From assembly GCF_013214175.1 (NCBI RefSeq), contig NZ_JABSPA010000005.1, positions 124,001 to 188,000 on the forward strand: a DNA stretch of 64,000 bases, written 5' to 3'. The notes under the pieces were generated by a model. That model did not search any database, was not told the DNA's origin, and worked only from the letters and a program-made list of their open reading frames with translations. Position numbers and translations under genes: made by a program. The DNA is from Colwellia sp. GTDB lineage: Bacteria > Pseudomonadota > Gammaproteobacteria > Enterobacterales > Alteromonadaceae. Positions 39,499 to 48,933 of this stretch are shown piece by piece. Positions within the stretch are counted from its first letter, which is position 1. Each line of letters begins with the position of its first letter.

Positions 39499-40314
39499 CT
39501 AATCCTGTTGGCAAATAGGGCAATAGACAGAGCTACGATTAGACTGTCTAATTTCCTCTAACTTAGTCTGGCAAGTCAAACAGGCTTGCCCTGCACGACC
39601 GTATACCATCAGTGATTGAGCAAAATAACCTGGGCGGCCATCTGCTTGGGTAAAGTCCTTAAGAGTGGTGCCCCCTTGGGCAATCGCAGCACTCAGTACT
39701 TGTTTAATAATATTGGTTAAATTATTGAGTCTTGCCTCATCAATATCACCCGCTTTCGTTGTCGGTAAAATCCCCGCTTGAAATAATGCTTCATTAGCAT
39801 AAATATTACCTACCCCTACGACAATATGATTGTTCATTAAAAAGGTCTTGATAGGTACTTTTCTATTTTTAGCTTTGCTAAACAAATAACCTGGGTAAAA
39901 GTCATCACTAAGGGGCTCTGGTCCTAATTTACTAAGTAAGCCTAATTCATCTTCATCATTCGCTAGCCATAAAACCGCACCAAAGCGTCGAGGATCATTA
40001 AGGCGCAATACCTTGCCGTGTTGAAAAGCGAGATCAAAATGATCATGTTTAGCTACAGGCGTATCATGCTCAATAACTCTTACCGTGCCTGACATACCTA
40101 AATGCAGTAATAACGTACCGGTTTTAAAGCGCAATAAAAGGTATTTAGCGCGGCGATCCACAGCAAGTACAGGTAAGCCTACTACGGAGCGTACTTCTTC
40201 AGGGATAGGCCATCGTAAGCGGCTATCACGAATAGTCACCTTAATGACCTGCTGAGCGATTATATGAGGGCTTATACCTAAGCGGCATACTTCAACTTCG
40301 GGTAATTCTGGCAT
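39499..40314 (-). CDS. mutM: Formamidopyrimidine-DNA glycosylase
   Basis: A 271-residue base-excision repair enzyme that removes 8-oxoguanine. It starts MPELPEVEV, with the catalytic Pro2 and Glu3. Other features are LHLGMSG, NDPRRFG and VGVGNIYANE, and a C-terminal zinc finger with CLTC and CPIC. All four Cys ligands are present. Confidence 0.97.
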   Translation of the reverse strand: MPELPEVEVCRLGISPHIIAQQVIKVTIRDSRLRWPIPEEVRSVVGLPVLAVDRRAKYLLLRFKTGTLLLHLGMSGTVRVIEHDTPVAKHDHFDLAFQHGKVLRLNDPRRFGAVLWLANDEDELGLLSKLGPEPLSDDFYPGYLFSKAKNRKVPIKTFLMNNHIVVGVGNIYANEALFQAGILPTTKAGDIDEARLNNLTNIIKQVLSAAIAQGGTTLKDFTQADGRPGYFAQSLMVYGRAGQACLTCQTKLEEIRQSNRSSVYCPICQQD

Positions 40315-40364
40315 AATTTATTCTTATTTAAGCAATGGAAACTGTTGTCTCTTAAAAAAGATGA

Positions 40365-40865
40365 CTACAAAATAATAGGTAATAGCTGCTGAGCTAATGC
40401 TGGAGGCAAGGCTAACCAGGTATTGCCTTGTTGCTGATAAACTAATAACTGGTCATTAAGTGGATATAACATAAAAATTCGTGCTTGCGATTCTCCCGCT
40501 AAAGCAATTTTCACTGTAATACTTTGCTCACTATCAATGATAATTTCAGCGGCCTGTACTAAGCCACTACTTTCTTGCCAAGCAAACATCATCTGCTCAA
40601 TCTGTTGATCAGTTTTTTCCAACAAGACACCTTTAGCGGTTAACTGCCAACTGCGGCCTCTACGTTCAAATAACACTTGTTGGCTTAATGAAAAATCGAT
40701 TGCTAGCGTTAAAATAATACTATGTTGAGGGAGAATTAATTGCTCGGCATTATTTGCCTTTCCTTCCTTTGGGAAGAGTTTGTCATTAGTAGCATTGATC
40801 AATAAAATTATTATCATTACTGAAAATATAATGACGTTATTCCACCCGGTCCGAGATAGTTTCAT
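40365..40865 (-). CDS. Membrane-anchored protein of unknown function
   Basis: A 166-residue protein. The start is the ATG with GTGGAA eight bases upstream (MKLSRTGWNN). One N-terminal helix (VIIFSVMIIILLINA) is followed by a soluble domain, probably periplasmic, with a regular beta pattern and no Cys. It lies 50 bases upstream of mutM on the same strand and 155 bases after rpmG, beyond its terminator. I do not recognise a family. Confidence 0.6.
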   Translation of the reverse strand: MKLSRTGWNNVIIFSVMIIILLINATNDKLFPKEGKANNAEQLILPQHSIILTLAIDFSLSQQVLFERRGRSWQLTAKGVLLEKTDQQIEQMMFAWQESSGLVQAAEIIIDSEQSITVKIALAGESQARIFMLYPLNDQLLVYQQQGNTWLALPPALAQQLLPIIL

Positions 40866-40974
40866 ACAAATATTCCACGTTAGCGATGCCATTATCATAC
40901 TGAACTTTTTATAGAATAGCGCGCATAACAGCCCACATGCATTTACAAATGCAGCTTATGCTTTATTCCAGACA

Positions 40975-40999
40975 TAAAAAAACCCGGTATAAACCGGGC
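40975..40999 (-). terminator. Rho-independent terminator after rpmG
   Basis: CCCGGT-TTAT-ACCGGG stem and tetraloop, followed on the minus strand by seven T residues. It ends the rpmB-rpmG ribosomal protein operon. Confidence 0.9.
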
Positions 41000-41020
41000 T
41001 TTTAGTAGAAACAAAATTAA

Positions 41021-41176
41021 TTACTTAATTTTAGCTTCTTTATAGATTACGTGCTTGCGAATGGTTGGATCAAATTTTTTGATTTCCATTTTCTCAGGCA
41101 TAGTCTTTTTATTCTTATCAGTAGTATAAAAATGACCAGTACCAGCACTAGAAACTAAACGAATTTTATCGCGCAT
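41021..41176 (-). CDS. rpmG: 50S ribosomal protein L33
   Basis: A 51-residue basic protein, easily missed because it is short: [20 protein letters not shown] at the N-terminus, ending [11 protein letters not shown]. It is the zinc-free form, with no CxxC pairs, as in E. coli. AAGGAAA lies seven bases before the ATG. It is 27 bases downstream of rpmB, the usual L28-L33 pair, and a strong terminator follows. Confidence 0.95.
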   Translation of the reverse strand: MRDKIRLVSSAGTGHFYTTDKNKKTMPEKMEIKKFDPTIRKHVIYKEAKIK

Positions 41177-41203
41177 AGTATTTTCCTTAGAATAATAAAG
41201 TTA

Positions 41204-41440
41204 TTAAACTTTTTCGCCACGGGCACGGATGTCTGCTAAAACAACATCAATACCTTTTTTATCGATAATACGCATTCCTTTCGGAGTTAAACGTAATTTA
41301 ACGAAACGATTTTCACTCTCAACCCAAAAACGGTGAGATTGAAGGTTAGGTAAAAAACGACGACGAGTCGCGTTTCTTGCGTGAGAACGGTTGTTTCCAA
41401 CCATTGGCACTTTGCCTGTTACTTGGCAAACTTTAGACAT
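41204..41440 (-). CDS. rpmB: 50S ribosomal protein L28
   Basis: A 78-residue protein of the large subunit, starting [20 protein letters not shown] and ending [10 protein letters not shown]. The length and sequence are of the E. coli type. It is the first gene of the rpmB-rpmG operon; radC is upstream in E. coli, but here the ParA/PilZ cluster intervenes. Confidence 0.97.
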   Translation of the reverse strand: MSKVCQVTGKVPMVGNNRSHARNATRRRFLPNLQSHRFWVESENRFVKLRLTPKGMRIIDKKGIDVVLADIRARGEKV

Positions 41441-41616
41441 GTGAGTACTCCAATATTAATTTCAGCTCGAGCTATATTTTCCCCAAGACCGTCGTCTCGG
41501 GATCCTGAAAAAGGTGGCATATTATAGAGAAACTGATTAACTAATACTAGCTTTAATAGAAAAATACTAAAAAAATAGTAGTTCTCAATAAGTTTCATAT
41601 AGTTAAATAGGATATA

Positions 41617-41648
41617 TAAAGAAAAAACTCAGCTAAACAGTGAGTTTT
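41617..41648 (-). terminator. Terminator after the ParA/RHH gene pair
   Basis: On the minus strand AAAACTCA and TGAGTTTT form an eight-base stem, followed by TTCTTT. It lies 63 bases past the stop of the RHH-domain gene. Confidence 0.6.
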
Positions 41649-41710
41649 CGACTAAATAGTGTCTCTTTCAAGGGTGAAAAGTCAACAAAATTTAGTTAAA
41701 ACATGTGAAA

Positions 41711-42145
41711 TTAACCGATTCTTGACTGCAATAACTTCTTTAATTGCTCATTTTGTTCTTTATTACACAATTCATCGATTAAAATACGCAAAATATGAGA
41801 TTTAGCTAAGTCTGATCCTGCAGATAAATCATGAAGCTGCTCAATCGCCTCTTCACTTAAAGTAAAAGTTGCCCGGCGAAATGGCTTTTCAGCCTTATTT
41901 CTAACACCAACTTTAACCTCTTGCGCCTGCCGATGTTCCATTTCTGTCATTTCAACATAGCGCTTTGCTTCACTAAACGCTTGCTTAAGGTTTAACTTAT
42001 GAGCAGTGCCTTCGTTAGTCAATTCACTAACAATTTTAGGGGCGCCTTTTGCATAATCTTCAGCATCGGAGATAAACTCATCGATGGTGAAGTTTTTCTT
42101 TTTCGCCTTGCCATCCTTGCTTTTCTTTAAATCAGTTAAACTCAT
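41711..42145 (-). CDS. Ribbon-helix-helix-like partner protein of ParA
   Basis: A 144-residue protein. The C-terminal part (FRRATFTLSEEAIEQLHDLS, then SHILRILIDELCNKEQ) has the strand-helix-helix pattern of ribbon-helix-helix DNA-binding domains. The N-terminal half is charged and probably flexible. The start ATG lies 14 bases inside the end of the ParA gene, so translation is coupled. It may be a centromere-binding-like or cargo adaptor partner of ParA, though this is inferred from layout. Confidence 0.6.
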   Translation of the reverse strand: MSLTDLKKSKDGKAKKKNFTIDEFISDAEDYAKGAPKIVSELTNEGTAHKLNLKQAFSEAKRYVEMTEMEHRQAQEVKVGVRNKAEKPFRRATFTLSEEAIEQLHDLSAGSDLAKSHILRILIDELCNKEQNEQLKKLLQSRIG

Positions 42146-42800
42146 GTGAATTGTCCGGTTCCATTGCCAATAACTCTTCGGCAATAGCCATCATCTCTAG
42201 GGCCGCTTTACCTGTGGGATCTATTTCAATAACAGAAGAGCCCTGCTCTTCACTATCATCATAAACGTTACGATTATAGGTTACCGCATCTAAAACATTA
42301 ATGCCGTATGAGCTACACACTTCTTTTGCTTCAAGTATTCTTCCCGCTTGGTTTGGTAATGATGGACACTGAGTAATAACAAATGAGGCTATCATTTTCG
42401 GATTTACCATTTTACAAGTACTGAGCATATCTTCCATATGAGCTACTGTTTTCAAATCTCGCCTTTTAGGCCTCAAAGGAATAATGACGTGATCTGCAAC
42501 AGACATTGCCGCCCTCAAGGCAAGGTTATCTTGGCCACCACAATCGACGATAACGTAGTCATAATGCTGTACTAAGCTCAGTAAATCATTACGAATTTTG
42601 CCATACAGTTGAATACAATTAATTGCCGGTAATGACGGATCGCCATTTCTAGCTTGTATCCAATCTGAAGTTGTTCTTTGCGGATCACAATCAACCATTA
42701 ACACTATTGCTTTCTTATTTCCGGCGAAATATACCGCTAAGTTTTGCGCTAAGCAGCTTTTGCCACTGCCTCCTTTTTCGCCACCCACTAATATCATCAT
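42132..42800 (-). CDS. ParA/MinD-like ATPase
   Basis: A 222-residue deviant Walker ATPase. Walker A is GGEKGGSGKS near residue 6, Walker A' region is VLMVDCDPQRTTSDW, and Walker B is YVIVDCGGQD. It lacks an N-terminal DNA-binding domain, so it resembles the small chromosomal ParA types that position plasmids, carboxysomes or chemotaxis clusters rather than the large plasmid ParA. It overlaps a ribbon-helix-helix gene. Start is at the first of two tandem ATG codons; the second is also possible. Confidence 0.85.
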   Translation of the reverse strand: MMILVGGEKGGSGKSCLAQNLAVYFAGNKKAIVLMVDCDPQRTTSDWIQARNGDPSLPAINCIQLYGKIRNDLLSLVQHYDYVIVDCGGQDNLALRAAMSVADHVIIPLRPKRRDLKTVAHMEDMLSTCKMVNPKMIASFVITQCPSLPNQAGRILEAKEVCSSYGINVLDAVTYNRNVYDDSEEQGSSVIEIDPTGKAALEMMAIAEELLAMEPDNSHEFN

Positions 42801-42908
42801 GCTTAGTACCGTCCTTTACCACAATATAATTAACATCTTACCGTGCTAATTGTAGTTCAATTTCACGATATTGCTTTTACCTCAACAAGCCAACTTACTC
42901 TTTAATTA

Positions 42909-43220
42909 CTAAGCATTTTTATCTAAGACTAAAGCAATTTCAAACCAGCCATTTTCTTGTTTAATACTGCGCAACACTTTGCCATAAAGCTTTTGGTGAC
43001 GGGCATTTGCTGATTTAAATACCACGGTTACGGCGGTATTAACGGGTAAGCTTTCATCACAATCTAATTTCAAGCCACCACGGGCAAAGTCTAAACAAAT
43101 AATTTTTTTATTATGTTCTTGACCTTTTTCATCGTTCCAAACGATATCCACCAACTCTTTTTCCATATCTAAACGAAACGATGTACGTCGTTCCATTTCC
43201 TCGCTATTACTATCAGTCAT
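42909..43220 (-). CDS. PilZ domain protein
   Basis: A 103-residue single PilZ domain, the c-di-GMP receptor fold. The N-terminal ERRTSFRL has the RxxxR motif. The second motif reads CLDFARGG, where the usual Ser of DxSxxG is Ala. c-di-GMP binding may thus be weakened or lost. It lies 108 bases upstream of the ParA gene on the same strand and could be co-expressed with it. Confidence 0.8.
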   Translation of the reverse strand: MTDSNSEEMERRTSFRLDMEKELVDIVWNDEKGQEHNKKIICLDFARGGLKLDCDESLPVNTAVTVVFKSANARHQKLYGKVLRSIKQENGWFEIALVLDKNA

Positions 43221-43317
43221 CGGATGATCCTTCTTTCTTATTGTTTAAGCTAGTCACTAATTAAAAGTAATTGCCTTTCAAGTTTTTAGCAAATTATCCA
43301 CTATATCTCCCTTTTAA

Positions 43318-44040
43318 TTAGGGAATTTCATCATGTTCTGCAAACGAATAACATTGATTGCCCGCAACAATGATATGGTCCAATACCCGCACATCAATTA
43401 GCTGCAACGCTTGTATTAATTTATTGGTTATTTGTTTATCGGCAAGGCTTGCTTCGGCGACACCTGAAGGATGGTTGTGCGTTAAAATTACCGCAGCCGC
43501 ATGATGTTTTAATGCTTGTTCGACGATAACTCTAGGGTAAACAGCGGCCGCATCCAGTGTGCCAAAGAATAGCCGTTCAAAGGTTAATACTTGATGCTGA
43601 TTATCTAAAAATAATACCGCGAATATTTCACGACTTTCAAAACGTAATTCACTTATTAAGTAATTGCGAGTTGCTTGTGAAGAGGTTAAGGCACAGTCGC
43701 TCTGTTTCATTTTCTCGGCTAAATAACGTTTAGACATTTCTAAACAAGCTTGCAGTTGTACATACTTAGCCGTACCAAGTCCGTGTCTTGAACAAAAATC
43801 CTCCTGACTAGCAGAAAAAATAGCACCCAGACTACCAAAGCTCGTCAGCAACTGCCGTGCAAGATCGACCACATGGCAGCCTTTGACCCCGGTTCTTAAA
43901 AATATCGCCAACAACTCCGCATCACTTAAACTTGCTGAGCCCAAATGAACCAGCTTCTCTCGCGGCCTTTCTAATTCGGGCCAATCTTTTAACACACTTG
44001 ACTTTAGCGGCAATTTTTTAAGCGCTGTTCCTTTTAACAT
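43318..44040 (-). CDS. radC: RadC family JAB1/MPN protein
   Basis: A 240-residue protein. The N-terminus ([14 protein letters not shown]) and a helix-hairpin-helix region precede the JAMM metal motif [12 protein letters not shown], with Asp further along. RadC was once thought to be a repair enzyme; its role is uncertain. It is divergent from coaBC, the arrangement typical of gammaproteobacteria. Confidence 0.9.
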   Translation of the reverse strand: MLKGTALKKLPLKSSVLKDWPELERPREKLVHLGSASLSDAELLAIFLRTGVKGCHVVDLARQLLTSFGSLGAIFSASQEDFCSRHGLGTAKYVQLQACLEMSKRYLAEKMKQSDCALTSSQATRNYLISELRFESREIFAVLFLDNQHQVLTFERLFFGTLDAAAVYPRVIVEQALKHHAAAVILTHNHPSGVAEASLADKQITNKLIQALQLIDVRVLDHIIVAGNQCYSFAEHDEIP

Positions 44041-44174
44041 AAGTGCGTCCTTGCTTTACATTTTGGTGTTTTGAATCGATGGATTACTGTCTTTATTTAG
44101 CAACAGTTATTTCTAAATAATGCCAATAAATGTTATCTTATCGGCATTATTGGTTACTTTAAGATTAGCAGCTT

Positions 44175-45386
44175 ATGCAAATTCTTCAGGACAAAAAAAT
44201 ACTACTGGGGATTACTGGTGGCATCGCCGCCTACAAAACCCCCGAATTGGTACGCCGACTTAAAGATCAGGGCGCAGATGTACGTGTGGTTATGACCGAC
44301 GGCGCTAAGGCTTTTATTACCCCGTTAACACTGCAAGTTGTCTCGGGCAATCATGTTTCAGATAGCTTACTCGATAGTCAGGCTGAACTTGCCATGGGTC
44401 ATATTGAATTGGCTAAATGGGCTGATTTGATTGTAATTGCTCCTGCCACCGCTGATATTATTGCTCGTATCACTGCCGGCATGGCCAATGATTTATTATC
44501 CACTTTATGTTTAGCGACCAGTGCGCCAATTGCCATTGCCCCAGCTATGAATCAACAAATGTGGCATGCCAAAGCAACTCAAGCAAATATCAGTACATTA
44601 AAGCAATGGGGCCTGCATATTTGGGGTCCTGGTGCGGGCGAACAGGCTTGTGGCGATGTTGGCTTAGGTCGAATGCTAGAGGTTGATGAATTGGTGAGCT
44701 TGAGTAGTGGTTTTTTTGCCGACAAATACCTACAAAATCAACACTGGGTTATTACTGCCGGGCCAACACGTGAAGCGATAGACCCTGTGCGATATATTTC
44801 TAACCATAGTTCAGGAAAAATGGGCTATGCCATTGCTCATGCCGCATTACGTGCTGGCGCTAAAGTGACTTTGATTTCTGGTCCGGTAAATATCTCAGCT
44901 CCCATAGGCTGTCAATTAATTCAAGTCACTAGTGCCGAAGAAATGCATCAGCAAGCGCTAACTTACGCGCCACAAGGGACTACTTTTGTTGCTTGTGCTG
45001 CCGTTGCTGATTATCGAGTTGCTGATATTGCCAAAGAAAAAATTAAGAAAGACAATGAACATATGCAACTTTCTCTCGTCAAAAACCACGATATTGTTGC
45101 TGATGTGGCACAGTTAGCCAATAAGCCTTTTATCGTTGGTTTTGCTGCTGAAACACAAAACCTCGAGCACTATGCCCGTGGTAAGTTAATGCGTAAGAAT
45201 TTAGACTTAATTGCTGCCAATGATGTGTCGAAAGCAGGGCAAGGTTTTAACAGTGATGATAATGCCTTAACCCTTTTTAGCTCTGTTGATAAGATAGAAA
45301 TTCCTTTGGCCAATAAACAGGTAATTGCCAAACAGCTAGTGTCATTAATCAATCAACATTATCTAGCGAAAAGTACTAAGCAATAA
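44175..45386 (+). CDS. coaBC: Bifunctional phosphopantothenoylcysteine decarboxylase/synthetase
   Basis: A 403-residue enzyme of coenzyme A synthesis (also called Dfp). The N-terminal flavoprotein CoaC domain has [15 protein letters not shown], the catalytic-His type [10 protein letters not shown] and PAMNQQMW. The C-terminal CoaB domain has [20 protein letters not shown] and KMGYAIA. Length is normal. Confidence 0.96.
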   Translation: MQILQDKKILLGITGGIAAYKTPELVRRLKDQGADVRVVMTDGAKAFITPLTLQVVSGNHVSDSLLDSQAELAMGHIELAKWADLIVIAPATADIIARITAGMANDLLSTLCLATSAPIAIAPAMNQQMWHAKATQANISTLKQWGLHIWGPGAGEQACGDVGLGRMLEVDELVSLSSGFFADKYLQNQHWVITAGPTREAIDPVRYISNHSSGKMGYAIAHAALRAGAKVTLISGPVNISAPIGCQLIQVTSAEEMHQQALTYAPQGTTFVACAAVADYRVADIAKEKIKKDNEHMQLSLVKNHDIVADVAQLANKPFIVGFAAETQNLEHYARGKLMRKNLDLIAANDVSKAGQGFNSDDNALTLFSSVDKIEIPLANKQVIAKQLVSLINQHYLAKSTKQ

Positions 45387-45461
45387 AACTCAATAACTTT
45401 AAGAGCTAACTCGCTCTGTAAGCTTAACGGATAGCACAATAACAATAGAGAATGTTTAACT

Positions 45462-46058
45462 ATGGTCGCCACACAAAGTAAAAACCAAAAGCCAAACCGT
45501 AAACACCAAATATTAGAATCTTTAGCATTAATGTTAGAAAATTGTCCGGGACAGCGTATCACTACGGCAAAGTTAGCTGCAGAAGTGGGTTTTTCAGAAG
45601 CCGCTTTATACCGTCACTTCCCGTCAAAAGCACGTATGTTTGAAGGCTTAATTGACTTTATTGAAGAGTCTATCTTTTCTCGCATCAATTTAATTTTAGC
45701 GGACCATAAAGAAGCCTTAGTAAGATGCCATCATATCCTGCATGTGTTATTAGTTTTTTCTGAACGCAATCCTGGCATGTGTCGAATTTTAGCGGGTGAC
45801 GCCTTAATGGGTGAAAATGAACGCTTACGTGGCAGAGTTCATCAATTTTTTGAAAAATTAGAATCACAATTTAAACAAGTTTTGCGTGAACGTAAACTAC
45901 GTGAAGGCAAAACATTTACCATTAGTGAAGCCGCTTTAGCTAGCTTACTTGTTGCTTTCGCTGAAGGTAAAATGAGCCAATTTGTTCGCTCAGGTTATAG
46001 TAAGAAACCCAGTAGTGACTTTAGTGAACAATGGCAATTTTTAATGGCCGATAAATAA
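45462..46058 (+). CDS. slmA: Nucleoid occlusion factor SlmA
   Basis: A 198-residue TetR-fold protein that blocks FtsZ rings over DNA. The helix-turn-helix is [20 protein letters not shown], and GQRITTAKL precedes it. It follows coaBC by 75 bases. In E. coli dut lies between coaBC and slmA, but no dut is present here. Confidence 0.93.
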   Translation: MVATQSKNQKPNRKHQILESLALMLENCPGQRITTAKLAAEVGFSEAALYRHFPSKARMFEGLIDFIEESIFSRINLILADHKEALVRCHHILHVLLVFSERNPGMCRILAGDALMGENERLRGRVHQFFEKLESQFKQVLRERKLREGKTFTISEAALASLLVAFAEGKMSQFVRSGYSKKPSSDFSEQWQFLMADK

Positions 46059-46156
46059 TAGCAATAACACTGTCATCATCTAAGCTGTAAGCAAAATAGC
46101 ATTGGCTATACCTGTTATTTACAGCAAAATAATATTAATATTTCCCGAGGAAACCT

Positions 46157-47620
46157 ATGAGTGCTCTCTCACAATTAAAACCTGCCCGTTTATGGCAATT
46201 ATTTGAAAAAATTTGCAGTATTCCACATCCATCTAAACATGAGCAAAAAATCTCTTTGTGGATCCAAGACTGGGCCAAAGAACTTGGTTTAGCTATTAAG
46301 GAAGATGCTGTCGGCAACTTAATTCTTAAAAAGCCAGCAACCGCAGGCATGGAAGATCGCAAAGGCATTATCTTACAAGCACATATGGATATGGTGCCAC
46401 AAAAAAACAATGACACTGACCATGACTTTTTAACCGACCCTATTAAGCCCTATATTATCGAATCCGGTGATTGGGTAACGGCTGAAGGGACAACACTAGG
46501 TGCTGACAACGGTGTTGGTTTAGCTTCAGCATTAGCGGTTTTAGCCAGTGATGATATTCCTCATGGCCCATTAGAAGTACTGGTAACCATTGATGAAGAA
46601 GCAGGTATGACAGGCGCTTTTGGCCTAGAAGCAGGTTGGCTTGACGGTGATATTTTAATTAACACCGATTCTGAGCAAGAAGGTGAGGTGTACATGGGTT
46701 GTGCTGGTGGTATTGATGGCAATGCAACTTTCCCACTAACTTTTGAGGATGTGCCAAGCGATTATAAAGCTTTTAACTTATCTATCTCTGGTTTGAAAGG
46801 TGGTCATTCAGGTGTTGATATTCATACTGGCCGTGCCAATGCTAATAAATTATTAGTGCGCTTTTTATTAGAGGCAAGCAATGAGTTCGATATAGGTTTA
46901 ACTGAGCTAAATGGTGGTAGTTTACGCAATGCTATTCCTCGTGAAGCCAATGCCAGTTTTGTTATTGCTAAAGATAAAGTTGAGCCATTAAAAATTGCTT
47001 TATCAGACTACTTAGCAACCATTAGAGCAAACCTTGGTGCTATCGAAACTGATATCGACATGTTATTAATTTCTCCCGAAGACTTTGACCAGTGTTGGAC
47101 AAAAGCAACACAAGCCGCCATTTTACGCGCGCTCAATGCTTGCCCAAATGGTGTAATGCGTATGAGTGATGATATTGACGGTATTGTGGAAACCTCATTA
47201 AACTTTGGTGTTATGCATACTCGCGGTAACAAATTTAATGCTATGGTCCTTATTCGTAGCTTACATGACGATGGCCGTTTAGAAACTCAACGGACAGTAC
47301 AATCTGTTTTTGAGCTTGCTGGTGCTAGCATTATCTTCTCAGGCGCATACCCTGGTTGGAAGCCTAATACCGATTCTGCCATCATGCAGACCGTACGTGA
47401 TACCTATCAAAGCATATTTAATAAAGTCCCTGCGGTAATGGTCATTCATGCTGGTTTAGAGTGTGGTTTATTTAAAAGCGCTTATCCGCATTGGGATATG
47501 GTGTCTATTGGACCAACAATTAACTTCCCTCACTCACCCGATGAAAAAATTGAAATTGCTAGCGTTGCGCTATATTGGCAATTATTAGTCGCTGTATTGG
47601 CTAATATTCCAAAAAAATAA
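46157..47620 (+). CDS. pepD: Aminoacyl-histidine dipeptidase PepD
   Basis: A 487-residue M20-family zinc peptidase that cleaves Xaa-His dipeptides. Zinc ligands are visible in QAHMDMV, TLGADNGVGLA, the catalytic TIDEEAGMTG and NTDSEQEG, with a C-terminal HAGLECGLF. The GAGGAAACC ribosome binding site precedes the ATG. It probably acts in the cytosol. Confidence 0.95.
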   Translation: MSALSQLKPARLWQLFEKICSIPHPSKHEQKISLWIQDWAKELGLAIKEDAVGNLILKKPATAGMEDRKGIILQAHMDMVPQKNNDTDHDFLTDPIKPYIIESGDWVTAEGTTLGADNGVGLASALAVLASDDIPHGPLEVLVTIDEEAGMTGAFGLEAGWLDGDILINTDSEQEGEVYMGCAGGIDGNATFPLTFEDVPSDYKAFNLSISGLKGGHSGVDIHTGRANANKLLVRFLLEASNEFDIGLTELNGGSLRNAIPREANASFVIAKDKVEPLKIALSDYLATIRANLGAIETDIDMLLISPEDFDQCWTKATQAAILRALNACPNGVMRMSDDIDGIVETSLNFGVMHTRGNKFNAMVLIRSLHDDGRLETQRTVQSVFELAGASIIFSGAYPGWKPNTDSAIMQTVRDTYQSIFNKVPAVMVIHAGLECGLFKSAYPHWDMVSIGPTINFPHSPDEKIEIASVALYWQLLVAVLANIPKK

Positions 47621-47633
47621 CGACTGTATAACC

Positions 47634-47670
47634 CTGATAAATGGCTAGCCTATGGCTATCTGTTTATCAG
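47634..47670. terminator. Hairpin between pepD and the GGDEF gene
   Basis: CTGATAAA and TTTATCAG form the outer arms and TAGCC/GGCTA an inner stem around TAT. It separates convergent genes, and lacks a strong T-run on the plus strand (TTTATCAGTTTG). Confidence 0.45.
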
Positions 47671-47674
47671 TTTA

Positions 47675-48733
47675 TCAGTTTGATATTACCACCTTATTTC
47701 TCCCAGAATTTTTTGCTTGATATAACAATTTATCCGCTAATTCATAGGCAGTTTCTACCGCTATATTTTGTTTCGAATTAATCAATAATAGCCCGGCAGA
47801 TATGGTTATTTTCTTTTCAATATCACAGTATTGATCCAAGTTTTCTACGGCTACCCGAATATCTTCGATTAACTTGACTGCGGCCTGGTCACTTTTCGCT
47901 TGATACAGCAGTGCAAATTCTTCGCCACCTAAACGGAAAACAGCGTCGTTACCCCGCTTCATTTGTATTTTTAATAAATTTGCTAGTGCAACAAGGGCCA
48001 CATCACCGGCAGGATGGCCAAAAGTATCGTTATAGCCTTTAAAATGATCTATATCGATAATCACCAGTGCTAATAAATCATGGCCTCTGTTAGCACTGCT
48101 CATTTTCTGTGGCAGTACTTCATCAAAATGGCGACGGTTAAAAAGGCCTGTTAAAGCATCTGTTTTGCTTAACTGCTCTAACTGGCTTTTGGCGGTAATT
48201 AATTTTTCAAATGTTCTCGAAATAAGCATTTCCGCCAAATAGGCAAAAAAGAGGGTAAAACAAGCAACCATAGTAAAGCGTATAAACTCCATAGTAGTCA
48301 ATGCCCTAGGAGTAAATGAGAATAATAATATAAGTAATATCGTCAAATAAAACAGAGATATTCGTAAACCTATTCGGTGTCCATAGAGGGACATAATGAG
48401 GAAGATATAGAGAAAAGACCAAATGGGGGTATATTCTTTACCCTGATTAAAATAAACCACCAACAAAATACCTAATGCCATAAAGTGCAAGACAATATGT
48501 GAAGCGTATTTTCGTTGCTGGCCAGGTAAAAGCATTATTAATGACATAATGATGAATAAGCTAAGATTCACATAAAAAGTAGCCTGGTTGCTATAAATAA
48601 AGTTACCAAGCAGCAAAACGGAGAGGATAGTAAAAGATAATAACAAGATAAATTTACTGGTAACTTTTTTCCTATATAAGTTATTTTCAATATCTTTATC
48701 TAATTGTAGGTAAGCTTTAAACCATGTTTTCAT
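47675..48733 (-). CDS. Membrane-bound diguanylate cyclase (GGDEF)
   Basis: A 352-residue inner-membrane protein with six or so N-terminal helices (MASE-like region, residues 25-185). A complete GGDEF domain follows: LVIIDIDHFKGYNDTFGHPAGD, then FRLGGEEF, with the RxxD inhibitory site (RGND) five residues before it. It makes c-di-GMP. Convergent with pepD. Confidence 0.9.
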   Translation of the reverse strand: MKTWFKAYLQLDKDIENNLYRKKVTSKFILLLSFTILSVLLLGNFIYSNQATFYVNLSLFIIMSLIMLLPGQQRKYASHIVLHFMALGILLVVYFNQGKEYTPIWSFLYIFLIMSLYGHRIGLRISLFYLTILLILLFSFTPRALTTMEFIRFTMVACFTLFFAYLAEMLISRTFEKLITAKSQLEQLSKTDALTGLFNRRHFDEVLPQKMSSANRGHDLLALVIIDIDHFKGYNDTFGHPAGDVALVALANLLKIQMKRGNDAVFRLGGEEFALLYQAKSDQAAVKLIEDIRVAVENLDQYCDIEKKITISAGLLLINSKQNIAVETAYELADKLLYQAKNSGRNKVVISN

Positions 48734-48933
48734 TACAGAAAATCCAATTTTTCAACATCAACCTAGCTGAGCTTATCATAGAAGAAGCTCACCTGTTAAA
48801 CTTAGCGCTTGGTTTCATAGCTGCTAAGTTAGAATAAACCATTGCTGATTGCACAAGCTCAACTGTACATTAGTTCACATTCAATAGCCGTAGCTGAATC
48901 TTCGTCAGAGTTTTATTTTTCAACTGAATAAGT

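Noticed and set aside
41441-41710. A possible RNA gene between the par terminator and rpmB
   Set aside because: Apart from the terminator hairpin I see only AT-rich promoter-like sequence.
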